Source: Alphaproteobacteria bacterium
GTDB lineage: Bacteria > Pseudomonadota > Alphaproteobacteria > Ferrovibrionales > Ferrovibrionaceae
Direction of reading: 5' to 3'
NCBI GenBank assembly: GCA_017307375.1
Contig: JAFKFH010000007.1
Span: 413,722-477,721, forward strand
Length of the DNA stretch: 64,000 bases
Position numbers and translations under genes: made by a program. The notes beneath the pieces are model-generated. The model had not been told where the DNA came from and ran no database searches. It saw only the letters and a program-made list of their open reading frames with translations. Positions 42,396 to 50,440 of this stretch are shown one piece after another (the stretch's first letter is position 1; each line of letters begins with the position of its first letter).

Positions 42396-43910
42396 ATGGC
42401 CGAACCGGCAACCGGGGGGAGGGTCGCTCCCCCCGCCAGGGAAGATTTGCGCCGCCAGCTGTTCATCGACGGTGATTTCGTCGACGCTGCCGACGGCGCC
42501 GCGATCGACGTGCTGTCGCCGCACGACAACGGCCTGATCACCCGCATCGCCGAGGCGGGGGCCGCCGATGTCGACCGCGCGGTCGCGGCGGCGGGGCGCG
42601 CGTTCCCGGCCTGGTCGGCGATGGCGGCAGCCGATCGGGGCCGCCTGCTGCTGAAGCTCGCCGATGCGATCGAAGCCAATGCCGAGCGGCTGGCCCGGCT
42701 CGAATCGTTCGATACCGGCCATCCGATCCGCGATTCGCGTTTCCTCGACGTGCCGCGCACCGCGGCCTGCTTTCGCTATTTCGGCGGGATGGCCGACAAG
42801 CACCAGGGGACGGTCGTCCCGGTCGAGGCGGGGTTCCTGAACTATGTCGACCGGGCGCCGCTCGGCGTCGTCGGCCAGATCGTGCCCTGGAACTTCCCGC
42901 TGATGTTCACCAGCTGGAAAATGGGGCCGGCGCTGGCCGCGGGCAATACCGTGGTGCTGAAGCCGTCCGAGATCACGCCGCTGTCGACGCTCGCCATCGC
43001 CGAACTGATGGCCGAGGTCGGGTTCCCCCGGGGGGTCGTCAACATCGTTCCGGGCTATGGTCATACCGCCGGGCAGCGCCTTGCCGAACATCCGGACGTC
43101 GCCAAGATCGCCTTCACCGGCTCGACCGCCACCGGCCGCCGGATCGTCGCCGCCTCGCAGGGCAACCTGAAGCGCGTGCAGCTCGAACTCGGCGGCAAGG
43201 GGGCCAACATCGTTTTCGCCGACGCCGATATCGGCGCGGCGGTGAACGGCGCGGCCTGGGCGATCTTCCACAACCAGGGCCAGGCTTGCATCGCCGGCTC
43301 GCGGCTGATCCTGCACCGCTCGATCGCGGCCGAATTCCTCGATCGCTTCATCGCGCTCGCCCGTTCGATCCGGGTCGGCGATCCGCTCGACCCGGCGACC
43401 GAGATGGGGCCCCTGACCTCGACGCTGCATCGCGATCGGGTGATGGCCTATGTTCGGACCGCGGTCGAGCAGGGCGGCGACATCCTCGCCGGCGGCATGG
43501 CGCCGCCCGATCCGGCGCTGGCGGCAGGGTGCTACGTGCTGCCGACGGTGGTGCGGGCCAAGCCGTCGGACCGCGTCGCGCAGGAGGAGGTGTTCGGCCC
43601 CTTCGTCACCGTCCTGACCTTCGAGACCGACGACGAGGCGCTCGCGATCGCCAACGGCACCGACTACGGCCTGGGATCCGGTCTGTGGACCCGGGATCTC
43701 GCCCGTGCTCATCGGATGGCCCGCGGCATCCGCGCCGGCATGTGCTGGATAAATTGCTACAAGCGGGTCAATCCGGGCTCGCCCTTCGGCGGCGTCGGCC
43801 AGTCGGGCTATGGCCGCGAAATGGGGTTCGAGGCAATGCGCGACTACACCGAGGCCCGATCGGTCTGGGTCAATGTCGATGCTCAGATCCCGCCGTTCTA
43901 TCGGCGGTGA
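42396..43910 (+). CDS. Aldehyde dehydrogenase, probably 4-hydroxymuconic semialdehyde dehydrogenase
   Basis: This 504-residue NAD(P)-dependent aldehyde dehydrogenase has the catalytic Cys298 in GQACIAGSR and general-base Glu264 in LELGGKG; IVPWNFPLMFTSWK and GFTGSTATGRRI-type segments bind cofactor. Lying directly behind the hydroquinone dioxygenase pair, it should oxidise 4-hydroxymuconic semialdehyde to maleylacetate (HapE/PnpE step). By family alone it could be a betaine- or vanillin-type dehydrogenase; the context decides. ATG 42396 is preferred over an upstream extension that overlaps pnpD. Confidence 0.87.
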   Translation: MAEPATGGRVAPPAREDLRRQLFIDGDFVDAADGAAIDVLSPHDNGLITRIAEAGAADVDRAVAAAGRAFPAWSAMAAADRGRLLLKLADAIEANAERLARLESFDTGHPIRDSRFLDVPRTAACFRYFGGMADKHQGTVVPVEAGFLNYVDRAPLGVVGQIVPWNFPLMFTSWKMGPALAAGNTVVLKPSEITPLSTLAIAELMAEVGFPRGVVNIVPGYGHTAGQRLAEHPDVAKIAFTGSTATGRRIVAASQGNLKRVQLELGGKGANIVFADADIGAAVNGAAWAIFHNQGQACIAGSRLILHRSIAAEFLDRFIALARSIRVGDPLDPATEMGPLTSTLHRDRVMAYVRTAVEQGGDILAGGMAPPDPALAAGCYVLPTVVRAKPSDRVAQEEVFGPFVTVLTFETDDEALAIANGTDYGLGSGLWTRDLARAHRMARGIRAGMCWINCYKRVNPGSPFGGVGQSGYGREMGFEAMRDYTEARSVWVNVDAQIPPFYRR

Positions 43911-43939
43911 AACTTCAAAAAGAAACGGGAGGGAAGATC

Positions 43940-45217
43940 ATGGCCAGGAAAATCGGACGGCGCCGTCTGCTGCAGGCGGCGGCAGCGGTGGGAACGGCGG
44001 GTTGGACGACAGGCTTGTTCGCGCAGTCGACCCGCACCATCAAGATCGGTCTCGTCACCCCGCGCACCGGCCCGCTGGCGCTGTTCGCGGAAACCGACGT
44101 GTTCGTCGTCGGGCAGATGCGCAAGCTGTGGGCCAAGGGGCTCGAGATCGGCGGCAAGGCTTTCCCTGTCGAGATCGTCATCAAGGACAGCGCGTCGAAT
44201 CCGGCGCGCGCCGCCGACGTCGCCGCCGACCTGATCCTGAAGGACAAGGTCGACCTCATCCTCGTCTCCTCGACCCCGGAAACCACCAACCCGGTGGCCG
44301 ATCAATGCGAGCTGGAACGCAAGCCCTGCATCTCGACGGTCGCGCCCTGGCAGCCCTGGTTCTTCGGCCGCGGCGCGAAGCCCGACAAGGGCTTCGACTG
44401 GACCTATCATTTCTTCTGGGGCCTCGAGGACATCATCGGCACGTTCACCTCGATGTGGAACAGCCTGCCCACCAACAAGGTGGTCGGTGGCCTGTTCCCC
44501 AATGACGGCGACGGCAATGCCTGGGGCGATGCCACGCTCGGCTTTCCGCCCGTCCTGGCGAAGGCGGGCTATCAGACGGTCGATCCCGGCCGCTACCAGA
44601 ACCTCACCGCCGATTTTTCGGCGCAGATCCAGCGGTTCCGGGATGGCCGGGTCGAGATCCTGACCGGCGTGCCGATCCCGCCCGATTTCACCACGTTCTG
44701 GAACCAGGCCGCGCAGAAGGGCTTCCGGCCCAAGATTGCCAGTGTCGGCAAGGCGCTGCTGTTTCCGGCCGCGGTCGAGGCGCTGGGCGACAACGGCGAC
44801 GGCCTGTCGACCGAGGTGTGGTGGACCCCGAACCATCCGTTCAAGTCGACGTTGAGCGGCCAGACCGCGCGCGAGCTGGCCGACAGCTACGAGGCCGAGA
44901 CGCGCAAGCAATGGACCCAGCCGCTGGGCTTCGCCCACGCCCTGTTCGAGGTGGCGGCGGCGGCCCTGAAGAAGGCCGGAGATGTCGGCCAGGCGGCCGC
45001 GATCCGCGATGCCATCGCCGCGACTGCGGTCGACACCATCGTCGGTCCGGTCGCCTGGGGCAAGGGGCCGGTCCGCAACGTGGCCAAGACGCCGCTGGTC
45101 GGCGGGCAGTGGCGGCGGACGGCGGCAGGGGCGAAGTATCGCTACGATCTCGTCATCGTCGACAATTCGCAGGCCCCCGCGATCCCGGTGGCCGACACGC
45201 TGAAGCCGATCGGCTGA
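43940..45217 (+). CDS. Branched-chain-type ABC transporter binding protein (Tat signal)
   Basis: This 425-residue type I periplasmic binding protein has an N-terminus RKIGRRRLLQAAAAVGTAG that is a good Tat signal (RRxLL), with a cut near GLFAQS. The mature protein begins RTIKIGLVTPRTGPLALFAE and has the Leu/Ile/Val-binding fold (DVAADLILKDKVDLILVSSTPETTNPVAD). Its gene overlaps the first ATPase gene by one base. The position inside the hydroquinone operon implies an aromatic or phenolic ligand and not an amino acid. A conserved Trp-rich core (WNSLPTNKVVGGLFPNDGDG) may line the site. Confidence 0.92.
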   Translation: MARKIGRRRLLQAAAAVGTAGWTTGLFAQSTRTIKIGLVTPRTGPLALFAETDVFVVGQMRKLWAKGLEIGGKAFPVEIVIKDSASNPARAADVAADLILKDKVDLILVSSTPETTNPVADQCELERKPCISTVAPWQPWFFGRGAKPDKGFDWTYHFFWGLEDIIGTFTSMWNSLPTNKVVGGLFPNDGDGNAWGDATLGFPPVLAKAGYQTVDPGRYQNLTADFSAQIQRFRDGRVEILTGVPIPPDFTTFWNQAAQKGFRPKIASVGKALLFPAAVEALGDNGDGLSTEVWWTPNHPFKSTLSGQTARELADSYEAETRKQWTQPLGFAHALFEVAAAALKKAGDVGQAAAIRDAIAATAVDTIVGPVAWGKGPVRNVAKTPLVGGQWRRTAAGAKYRYDLVIVDNSQAPAIPVADTLKPIG

Positions 45218-45939
45218 TGTCCGCGCTGCTGCGCCTCGACCGGGTCGGGAAATCGTTCGGCGCACTGCGCGTCACCGACGATCTCTCGCTGTCGCTCGCC
45301 CCGGGCGAGGCGCTCGGCATTCTCGGCCCCAACGGCGCGGGCAAGTCGACCATGTTCAACCTGATCACCGGCCATCTGCGGCCCGATAGCGGCCGGGTGT
45401 TCTACGACGGTCGCGACATCACCGCCCTCGATCCCTCGGCCCGCTGCCGGCAGGGCATCGGCCGCTCGTTCCAGATCCCGCATCCCTTCGTCGGCATGAC
45501 CGTCTACGAGAACCTGCTGGTCGGGGCGGTGTTCGGTGGCGGCATGGCCGAGGCCGTGGCGTCGGCGCATTGCCGCGACGTGCTGCAGCGGACCGGGTTG
45601 ATCGCCAAGGCCGACCGGCTGGCAGGGTCGCTGACCTTGCTCGATCGCAAGCGTCTCGAACTCGCCCGCGCGATGGCGAGCCGGCCGCGCCTGCTGCTGC
45701 TCGACGAGATTGCAGGCGGATTGACCGACGACGAGGCGATGGCGCTGACCGACACGATCAACGACCTGCGCCGCGACGGCGTCTCCATCGTCTGGATCGA
45801 GCATGTGGTGCGCGCGCTGCTACGCGTCGTCGACCGGCTGGTGGTGATCAATTTCGGCCGGCTGCTGCAGGAAGGCCTGCCGGACGCGGTGATGGCCTCG
45901 CGCGAAGTGCGCGAGGTCTACATGGGGATCGAGGCATGA
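45217..45939 (+). CDS. Branched-chain-type ABC transporter ATPase (LivG-type), unusual signature
   Basis: This 240-residue ATPase has Walker A GPNGAGKST (about 37-45), Q-loop IGRSFQIPHPFVGMTVYEN and Walker B LLLLDEIAGGLTDDEA with Asp163/Glu164, then the switch His in VWIEHVVRAL. The ABC signature is LTLLDRKRLELARAMA in place of LSGGQ, a variant that I recall in a subset of LivG proteins. ATG 45217 overlaps the binding-protein stop and the end overlaps the LivF gene (ATGA). The importer is thus translated as a block with tight spacing. Confidence 0.93.
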   Translation: MSALLRLDRVGKSFGALRVTDDLSLSLAPGEALGILGPNGAGKSTMFNLITGHLRPDSGRVFYDGRDITALDPSARCRQGIGRSFQIPHPFVGMTVYENLLVGAVFGGGMAEAVASAHCRDVLQRTGLIAKADRLAGSLTLLDRKRLELARAMASRPRLLLLDEIAGGLTDDEAMALTDTINDLRRDGVSIVWIEHVVRALLRVVDRLVVINFGRLLQEGLPDAVMASREVREVYMGIEA

Positions 45940-46637
45940 GCGCGCTGCTGGAAACCCGCGAGCTTACCGCCTTCTATGGCGATTTCCAGGCGCTCTACGG
46001 CATCGACCTCGCCGTGGCCGCCGGCGAGGTCGTCGCGATCATCGGCGCCAATGGTGCCGGCAAGTCGACGTTCCTGAAGGCGCTGGTCGGGCTGGTCGCG
46101 GCCAAGGCCGAGGCCGTGCGCCTGGACGGCGCGGCGATCGGCGGCATCGCGCCGCACCGCCTGGTCGGGCTTGGCCTGGCGCTGGTGCCCGAGGGGCGGC
46201 GGTTGTTCCCCAGCCTGACCGTCGAGGAGAACCTGCGCATCGGCACGGCCGGCAGCCGGGGGCAATGGACGCTCGAGGCGATATACGACCTGTTCCCGAT
46301 CCTGGCCGAACGCCGAAGCAGCCCGGCGACGGCGCTGTCCGGCGGGCAGCAGCAGATGGTGGCAATCGGTCGGGCGCTGATGAGCAATCCCCGCCTCCTC
46401 CTCTGCGACGAACTCTCGCTCGGCCTCGCCCCCACCGTCATCCGCGACATCTACGCGGTGTTTCCGCGTATCTGCAAGGCGGGCACGGCCATCGTGGTGG
46501 TCGAGCAGGACATCGGCCAGGCGATGGCTGCGGCCGACCGGCTCTACTGTTTTCAGGAGGGCCGCGTCTCGCTTTCGGGGCCGGCGGCGAGCCTGACGCG
46601 CGAGCAGATCTCGACCGCCTATTTCGGGCTGCACTGA
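45936..46637 (+). CDS. Branched-chain-type ABC transporter ATPase (LivF-type)
   Basis: This 233-residue second ATPase has Walker A GANGAGKST (about 37), ALVPEGRRLFPSLTVEENL, the standard signature LSGGQQQMVAIGRALM, Walker B LLLCDELSLGLAPTVI, and switch VVVEQDIGQAM where the usual His is Gln-Asp. It pairs with the LivG-type ATPase to give a heterodimer with one canonical and one divergent signature. ATG 45936 overlaps the previous stop. It is followed two bases later by the LivH-type permease. Confidence 0.95.
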   Translation: MSALLETRELTAFYGDFQALYGIDLAVAAGEVVAIIGANGAGKSTFLKALVGLVAAKAEAVRLDGAAIGGIAPHRLVGLGLALVPEGRRLFPSLTVEENLRIGTAGSRGQWTLEAIYDLFPILAERRSSPATALSGGQQQMVAIGRALMSNPRLLLCDELSLGLAPTVIRDIYAVFPRICKAGTAIVVVEQDIGQAMAAADRLYCFQEGRVSLSGPAASLTREQISTAYFGLH

Positions 46638-46639
46638 CC

Positions 46640-47512
46640 ATGCTGAACCTGATCGATACCCTGCTTCAGGGCGTGATGCTTGGCGGCCAGTACGCGCTGA
46701 TGGCCGTCGGGCTGTCGCTGGCCTTCGGGGTGATGCGGCTGGTCAATGTTGCGCATGGCGATTTCATCGTCCTGGCCGCCTACCTGGCGCTGATCTGCAT
46801 GACCACGCTGGGGCTGCATCCGCTGGCCGCCCTGATCGTCGTCGTCCCGGTCATGGCGATCGTCGGCTATGGAGTCCAGCGGCTGCTGCTCAACCGCGCG
46901 GTCGGGCGCGACATCATGCCGGCGCTGCTGATCACCTTCGGCCTGTCGGTGATCATCCAGAACGGCCTGCTGGAAGTCTTCTCCGCCGATTCCCGCCGCC
47001 TCGATGCCGGCGGGCTGACCGCGGCCGGGCTGCGGCTCGGCGACGGTCTCGCGGTCGGATGGTTCCCGCTGATCACCTTCGGCCTGGCGGTCGCCGTCAT
47101 CGCCGGCCTCGAGGCCCTGTTCGCGCGCAGCGCGCTGGGCCGGGCCTTCCGGGCGGTGTCGGACGACCAGGAGATCGTCCAGTTGATGGGATACGACAAT
47201 CGCCACCTCTACGCGCTGGCCATGGCGCTGGCCTTCGCGGTGATGGCCGTGGCCGGGGTGCTGTTCGGCATCGGCACGGTATTCGACCCGGCCTTCGGCC
47301 CGCCGCAACTGCTGTTTGCCTTCGAGGCCGTGATCATCGGCGGCATGGGGTCGCTGTGGGGCACGCTGGCCGGCGGGGTCATCCTGGGGCTGGCCCAGGC
47401 GATCGGTTTCCGCGTCGATCCCGGCTGGGGCATCCTGTTCGGCCATGCCGTCTTCCTGCTGATCCTGGCCGTCCAGCCGCGCGGCCTGATCCCCAAGACC
47501 CGGGATGCCTGA
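46640..47512 (+). CDS. Branched-chain-type ABC transporter permease (LivH-type)
   Basis: This 290-residue inner-membrane permease has eight or so membrane segments and the LivH signatures DTLLQGVMLGGQYALMAVGLSLAFGVMRLVNVAHGDF at the N-terminus and GRAFRAVSDDQEIVQLMGYD near 180. The C-terminal FAFEAVIIGGMGSLWGTLAGGV is also typical. ATG 46640 is two bases after the ATPase stop, and its own stop is one base before the LivM-type start at 47514. The partner channel subunit follows directly. Confidence 0.95.
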   Translation: MLNLIDTLLQGVMLGGQYALMAVGLSLAFGVMRLVNVAHGDFIVLAAYLALICMTTLGLHPLAALIVVVPVMAIVGYGVQRLLLNRAVGRDIMPALLITFGLSVIIQNGLLEVFSADSRRLDAGGLTAAGLRLGDGLAVGWFPLITFGLAVAVIAGLEALFARSALGRAFRAVSDDQEIVQLMGYDNRHLYALAMALAFAVMAVAGVLFGIGTVFDPAFGPPQLLFAFEAVIIGGMGSLWGTLAGGVILGLAQAIGFRVDPGWGILFGHAVFLLILAVQPRGLIPKTRDA

Positions 47513-47513
47513 G

Positions 47514-48506
47514 ATGACCGCGATCCGGCAAGGCGCGCTCAAGGCTTCGCGGCCCGACCGGGTTGCAACCCTTTCCCTGATTGCGGCGGCAATCCTTGCC
47601 TCGATGCCGTTCTGGGCGGGGTCCGACACCTTGCGCACCGGCGTCGAGATGCTCTGCTTCCTCGCCCTGGCGCAACTGTGGAACCTGCTGGCCGGCTATG
47701 GCGGGCTGGTGTCGTTCGGCCAGCAGGCCTTCATCGGCATCGGCGGCTACGCGCTGGTGCTGTTCGCCTACCGGCTGGGGCTGAGCCCCTATCTGGCGCT
47801 GCCGATCGGCGCGGCGCTGTCGGCCCTGGTCGCCTGGCCGATGTCGCGCCTGCTGTTCAGGCTGAACGGCGCCTATTTTGCCGTCGGCACCTGGATCATG
47901 GCCGAATGCTGGCGGCTGATCTTTGCCAACTGGTCGTGGCTGGGTGGCGGCTCCGGCATTTCGATCACCGCGACGATGCGGGCGATCGATCCCTGGTGGC
48001 GCGAGGCGCTGGCCTTCTGGATCGCCGGTCTTGCCGGCATCGGGGCCGTCGTCGGGCTTTATGCCCTGCTGCGCTCGCGCTGGGGCCTGGCCCTGACCGC
48101 GCTGCGCGACAGCGAGCCGGCGTCCGAGGCTGCGGGCATCTCGGTGCGGCGGGTGAAGACCTGGGTCTATGTCGCGGCGTCCGGTGGGGCCGGGCTTGTC
48201 GGCGGACTGATCTTCCTGACCAAGCTGCGCCTGTCGCCCGATGCCGCGGTGTCGATCAACTGGTCGGTGATGATCGTGTTCATCGTCGTCATCGGGGGAA
48301 TCGGCACGATCGAAGGACCGATCCTCGGCTGCATCCTGTATTTCCTGCTGCGCGAATATCTCGCCGATTTCGGTGCCGCCTATATGATCGCCTTTGGCGC
48401 GCTGGCGATCCTGGTCATGCTGACCACCCGCGGCGGGCTGTGGGGCGAGATTCGAAGCCGCTGGGGCATCGAGCTGTTCCCGGTCCGGCGCCGCCTGGAC
48501 GGATAG
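47514..48506 (+). CDS. Branched-chain-type ABC transporter permease (LivM-type)
   Basis: This 330-residue second permease has about nine membrane segments. It has the LivM pattern LWNLLAGYGGLVSFGQQAFIGIGGYA, GTWIMAECWRLIF and LTALRDSEPASEAAGISVRRVK. I chose ATG 47514, just after the LivH stop, over the overlapping ATG 47505. The maleylacetate reductase gene begins eight bases after its stop, so the importer is truly enclosed by catabolic genes and not merely next to them. Confidence 0.94.
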   Translation: MTAIRQGALKASRPDRVATLSLIAAAILASMPFWAGSDTLRTGVEMLCFLALAQLWNLLAGYGGLVSFGQQAFIGIGGYALVLFAYRLGLSPYLALPIGAALSALVAWPMSRLLFRLNGAYFAVGTWIMAECWRLIFANWSWLGGGSGISITATMRAIDPWWREALAFWIAGLAGIGAVVGLYALLRSRWGLALTALRDSEPASEAAGISVRRVKTWVYVAASGGAGLVGGLIFLTKLRLSPDAAVSINWSVMIVFIVVIGGIGTIEGPILGCILYFLLREYLADFGAAYMIAFGALAILVMLTTRGGLWGEIRSRWGIELFPVRRRLDG

Positions 48507-48514
48507 GAGAGAGC

Positions 48515-49570
48515 GTGGACTTTACCTTTGACCATGTTTCGCCGCGCGTCGTCTTCGGCCCCGGCAGCCTCGACCGGCTGCCCGACGAAGTGGCCCGGCT
48601 CGGCGCCGCCCGCGCCCTGATCCTGTCGACGCCCGGCCAGGCCGCCCAGGCCGAGGCACTGGCCGCCCGGCTGGGTAATCGCGCCGCCGGGGTCTATCCC
48701 CGGGCCGTCATGCATGTGCCGATCGAGGTGGCGCGCGCCGCCCAGGACGAGGCCCGCCGCCTGGGTGCCGATTGCGCCGTCGCGATCGGCGGCGGGTCGA
48801 CCGTCGGGCTGGGCAAGGCCATCGCGCTCGATTCCGGCCTGCCGGTCATCGCCGTGCCGACGACCTATGCCGGCTCGGAGATGACGCCGATCTATGGCCT
48901 GACCGAGGGCGGGTTGAAGCGGACCGGCCGCGATCCGCGCGTGCTGCCGCGCACGGTCGTCTACGACCCGGCGCTGACCGTCGGCCTGCCGGCCAAGGTG
49001 TCCGCCCCCAGCGGCGTCAACGCGATCGCCCATTGCGTCGAAGCGCTCTACGCCCAGGATGCCAACCCGATCACCTCGCTGCTGGCGGAGGAGGGCATCG
49101 CCGCACTCGGGCGCAGCCTGCCACAGGTAGTGGCGACGCCGGCCGACATCGCGGCCCGCGGCGACGCGCTCTACGGTGCCTGGCTGGCCGGCAGCGTGCT
49201 GGCCGCGGTCGGCATGGCGCTGCATCACAAACTCTGCCACACGCTGGGGGGCAGCTTCGGCCTGCCGCATGCCGAGACCCATGCGATCGTGCTGAGCCAT
49301 GTCGTCGCCTATAACCGTGATGCCGCGCCGGAAGCGATGCGCCGGATCGCCCGCGCCCTGGGCGCCGACGATCCGGCGCGGGCGCTCTATGATCTCAACC
49401 TTGCCCTCGGTGCCCCCGTCGCCCTGCGCGATATCGGCATGAAGGCCGAGGATCTCGACCGCGCCGCCGACATCGCCAGCCAGAATCCGTACTACAATCC
49501 GCAACCCGTGACCCGCGACGGCATCCGCCGCCTGCTCGACGCGGCCTATGCCGGCACCCGGCCCGCCTGA
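48515..49570 (+). CDS. Maleylacetate reductase (iron-type alcohol dehydrogenase family)
   Basis: This 351-residue protein has the family-usual length (about 352) and motifs: RVVFGPGSLDRLPDEV, the NAD region VAIGGGSTVGLGKAIA, VPTTYAGSEMTPIYGLTEGG, and metal/substrate histidines in ALHHKLCHTLGG and PHAETHAIVL. It reduces maleylacetate to 3-oxoadipate, the common end of both ring-cleavage branches. The start is GTG 48515 behind AGGAGAGAG. It is followed nine bases later by the intradiol dioxygenase. Maleylacetate reductases differ from other iron alcohol dehydrogenases in the same GSEMTP segment, so the assignment is good. Confidence 0.93.
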   Translation: MDFTFDHVSPRVVFGPGSLDRLPDEVARLGAARALILSTPGQAAQAEALAARLGNRAAGVYPRAVMHVPIEVARAAQDEARRLGADCAVAIGGGSTVGLGKAIALDSGLPVIAVPTTYAGSEMTPIYGLTEGGLKRTGRDPRVLPRTVVYDPALTVGLPAKVSAPSGVNAIAHCVEALYAQDANPITSLLAEEGIAALGRSLPQVVATPADIAARGDALYGAWLAGSVLAAVGMALHHKLCHTLGGSFGLPHAETHAIVLSHVVAYNRDAAPEAMRRIARALGADDPARALYDLNLALGAPVALRDIGMKAEDLDRAADIASQNPYYNPQPVTRDGIRRLLDAAYAGTRPA

Positions 49571-49579
49571 AGAGGAACC

Positions 49580-50440
49580 ATGCGCAATCTGTCCGAACAC
49601 GAACTGACCGATGCCGTGCTGGCCAAGCTGGCCGGCACGAAGGACGAGCGCCTGCGCACGCTGATGACCGCGCTGGTCCGCCATCTGCACGATTTCGTGC
49701 GGGAGGTCGAACTGACCGAGGCCGAGTGGTTCCAGGCGATCCAGTTCCTGACCGCGACGGGCCAGAAATGCGACGACAAGCGCCAGGAATTCATCCTGCT
49801 TTCCGACACGCTCGGCGTCTCGATGCTGGTCGACGCGATCAATCATCGCTTGCCGGCCGGCGCCACCGAGACCACGGTGTTCGGCCCGTTCTATATCGGC
49901 GGCGCACCCGAGCGGCAGAACGGCGAGGACATCGCCGCCGGCGAGCCGGGTGAACCGGCCTTCGTGGCGGGCCGCACCGTCGATGTCGACGGCCGGCCGA
50001 TCGCCGGCGTCCAGCTCGATGTCTGGCAGACCGATCATGAAGGCTTCTACGATGTCCAGCGGCCCGAGCGCGGCGAGATGCGGCTGCGCGGCAAATTCCG
50101 CAGCGATGCGGAGGGGCGCTGGTGGTTCCGCACCATCCGCCCGGTTTCCTATCCGATTCCGACGGACGGGCCGGTCGGCGTGATGCTGAATGCGACCGGG
50201 CGGCATCCCTACCGTCCGGCGCATATCCACTTCATCGTCTCGGCCGAGGGTTACAAGCCGATCGTCACCCATCTGTTCATGGCCGGCGACACCTATCTCG
50301 ATTCCGACGCGGTGTTCGGGGTCAAGAATTCGCTGATCGTGCCGTTCGTCGGCCAGCCGGCCGGTCCGATGCCCGATGGCCGGACCAGCGCGGTGCCCTT
50401 CGATCTCGCCACCTACGACTTCACCCTCAGCCCGCTTTGA
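49580..50440 (+). CDS. Hydroxyquinol 1,2-dioxygenase (intradiol)
   Basis: This 286-residue Fe(III) intradiol ring-cleavage dioxygenase has four iron ligands: Tyr157 (GFYDVQ), Tyr191 (VSYPIP), His215 and His217 (PAHIHF). The long helical N-terminal part (NLSEHELTDAVLAKLAGTKDERL) and VFGPFYIGGAPE are typical of the hydroxyquinol branch and not catechol dioxygenases. It converts 1,2,4-benzenetriol to maleylacetate, which the preceding reductase consumes. Its stop region overlaps the convergent binding-protein gene by 14 bases. In p-nitrophenol operons an equivalent gene (PnpG) accompanies the hydroquinone route. Confidence 0.92.
   Translation: MRNLSEHELTDAVLAKLAGTKDERLRTLMTALVRHLHDFVREVELTEAEWFQAIQFLTATGQKCDDKRQEFILLSDTLGVSMLVDAINHRLPAGATETTVFGPFYIGGAPERQNGEDIAAGEPGEPAFVAGRTVDVDGRPIAGVQLDVWQTDHEGFYDVQRPERGEMRLRGKFRSDAEGRWWFRTIRPVSYPIPTDGPVGVMLNATGRHPYRPAHIHFIVSAEGYKPIVTHLFMAGDTYLDSDAVFGVKNSLIVPFVGQPAGPMPDGRTSAVPFDLATYDFTLSPL

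Noticed and set aside
42396..43910. Aldehyde dehydrogenase considered as 2-oxoglutarate semialdehyde dehydrogenase for the XylX route
   Set aside because: It is directly behind the hydroquinone dioxygenase pair and ahead of its importer, so the hydroxymuconic semialdehyde step fits better.
48380..50272. A 630-codon minus-strand open frame across maleylacetate reductase and dioxygenase
   Set aside because: It crosses two well-marked genes and has no recognisable domain.
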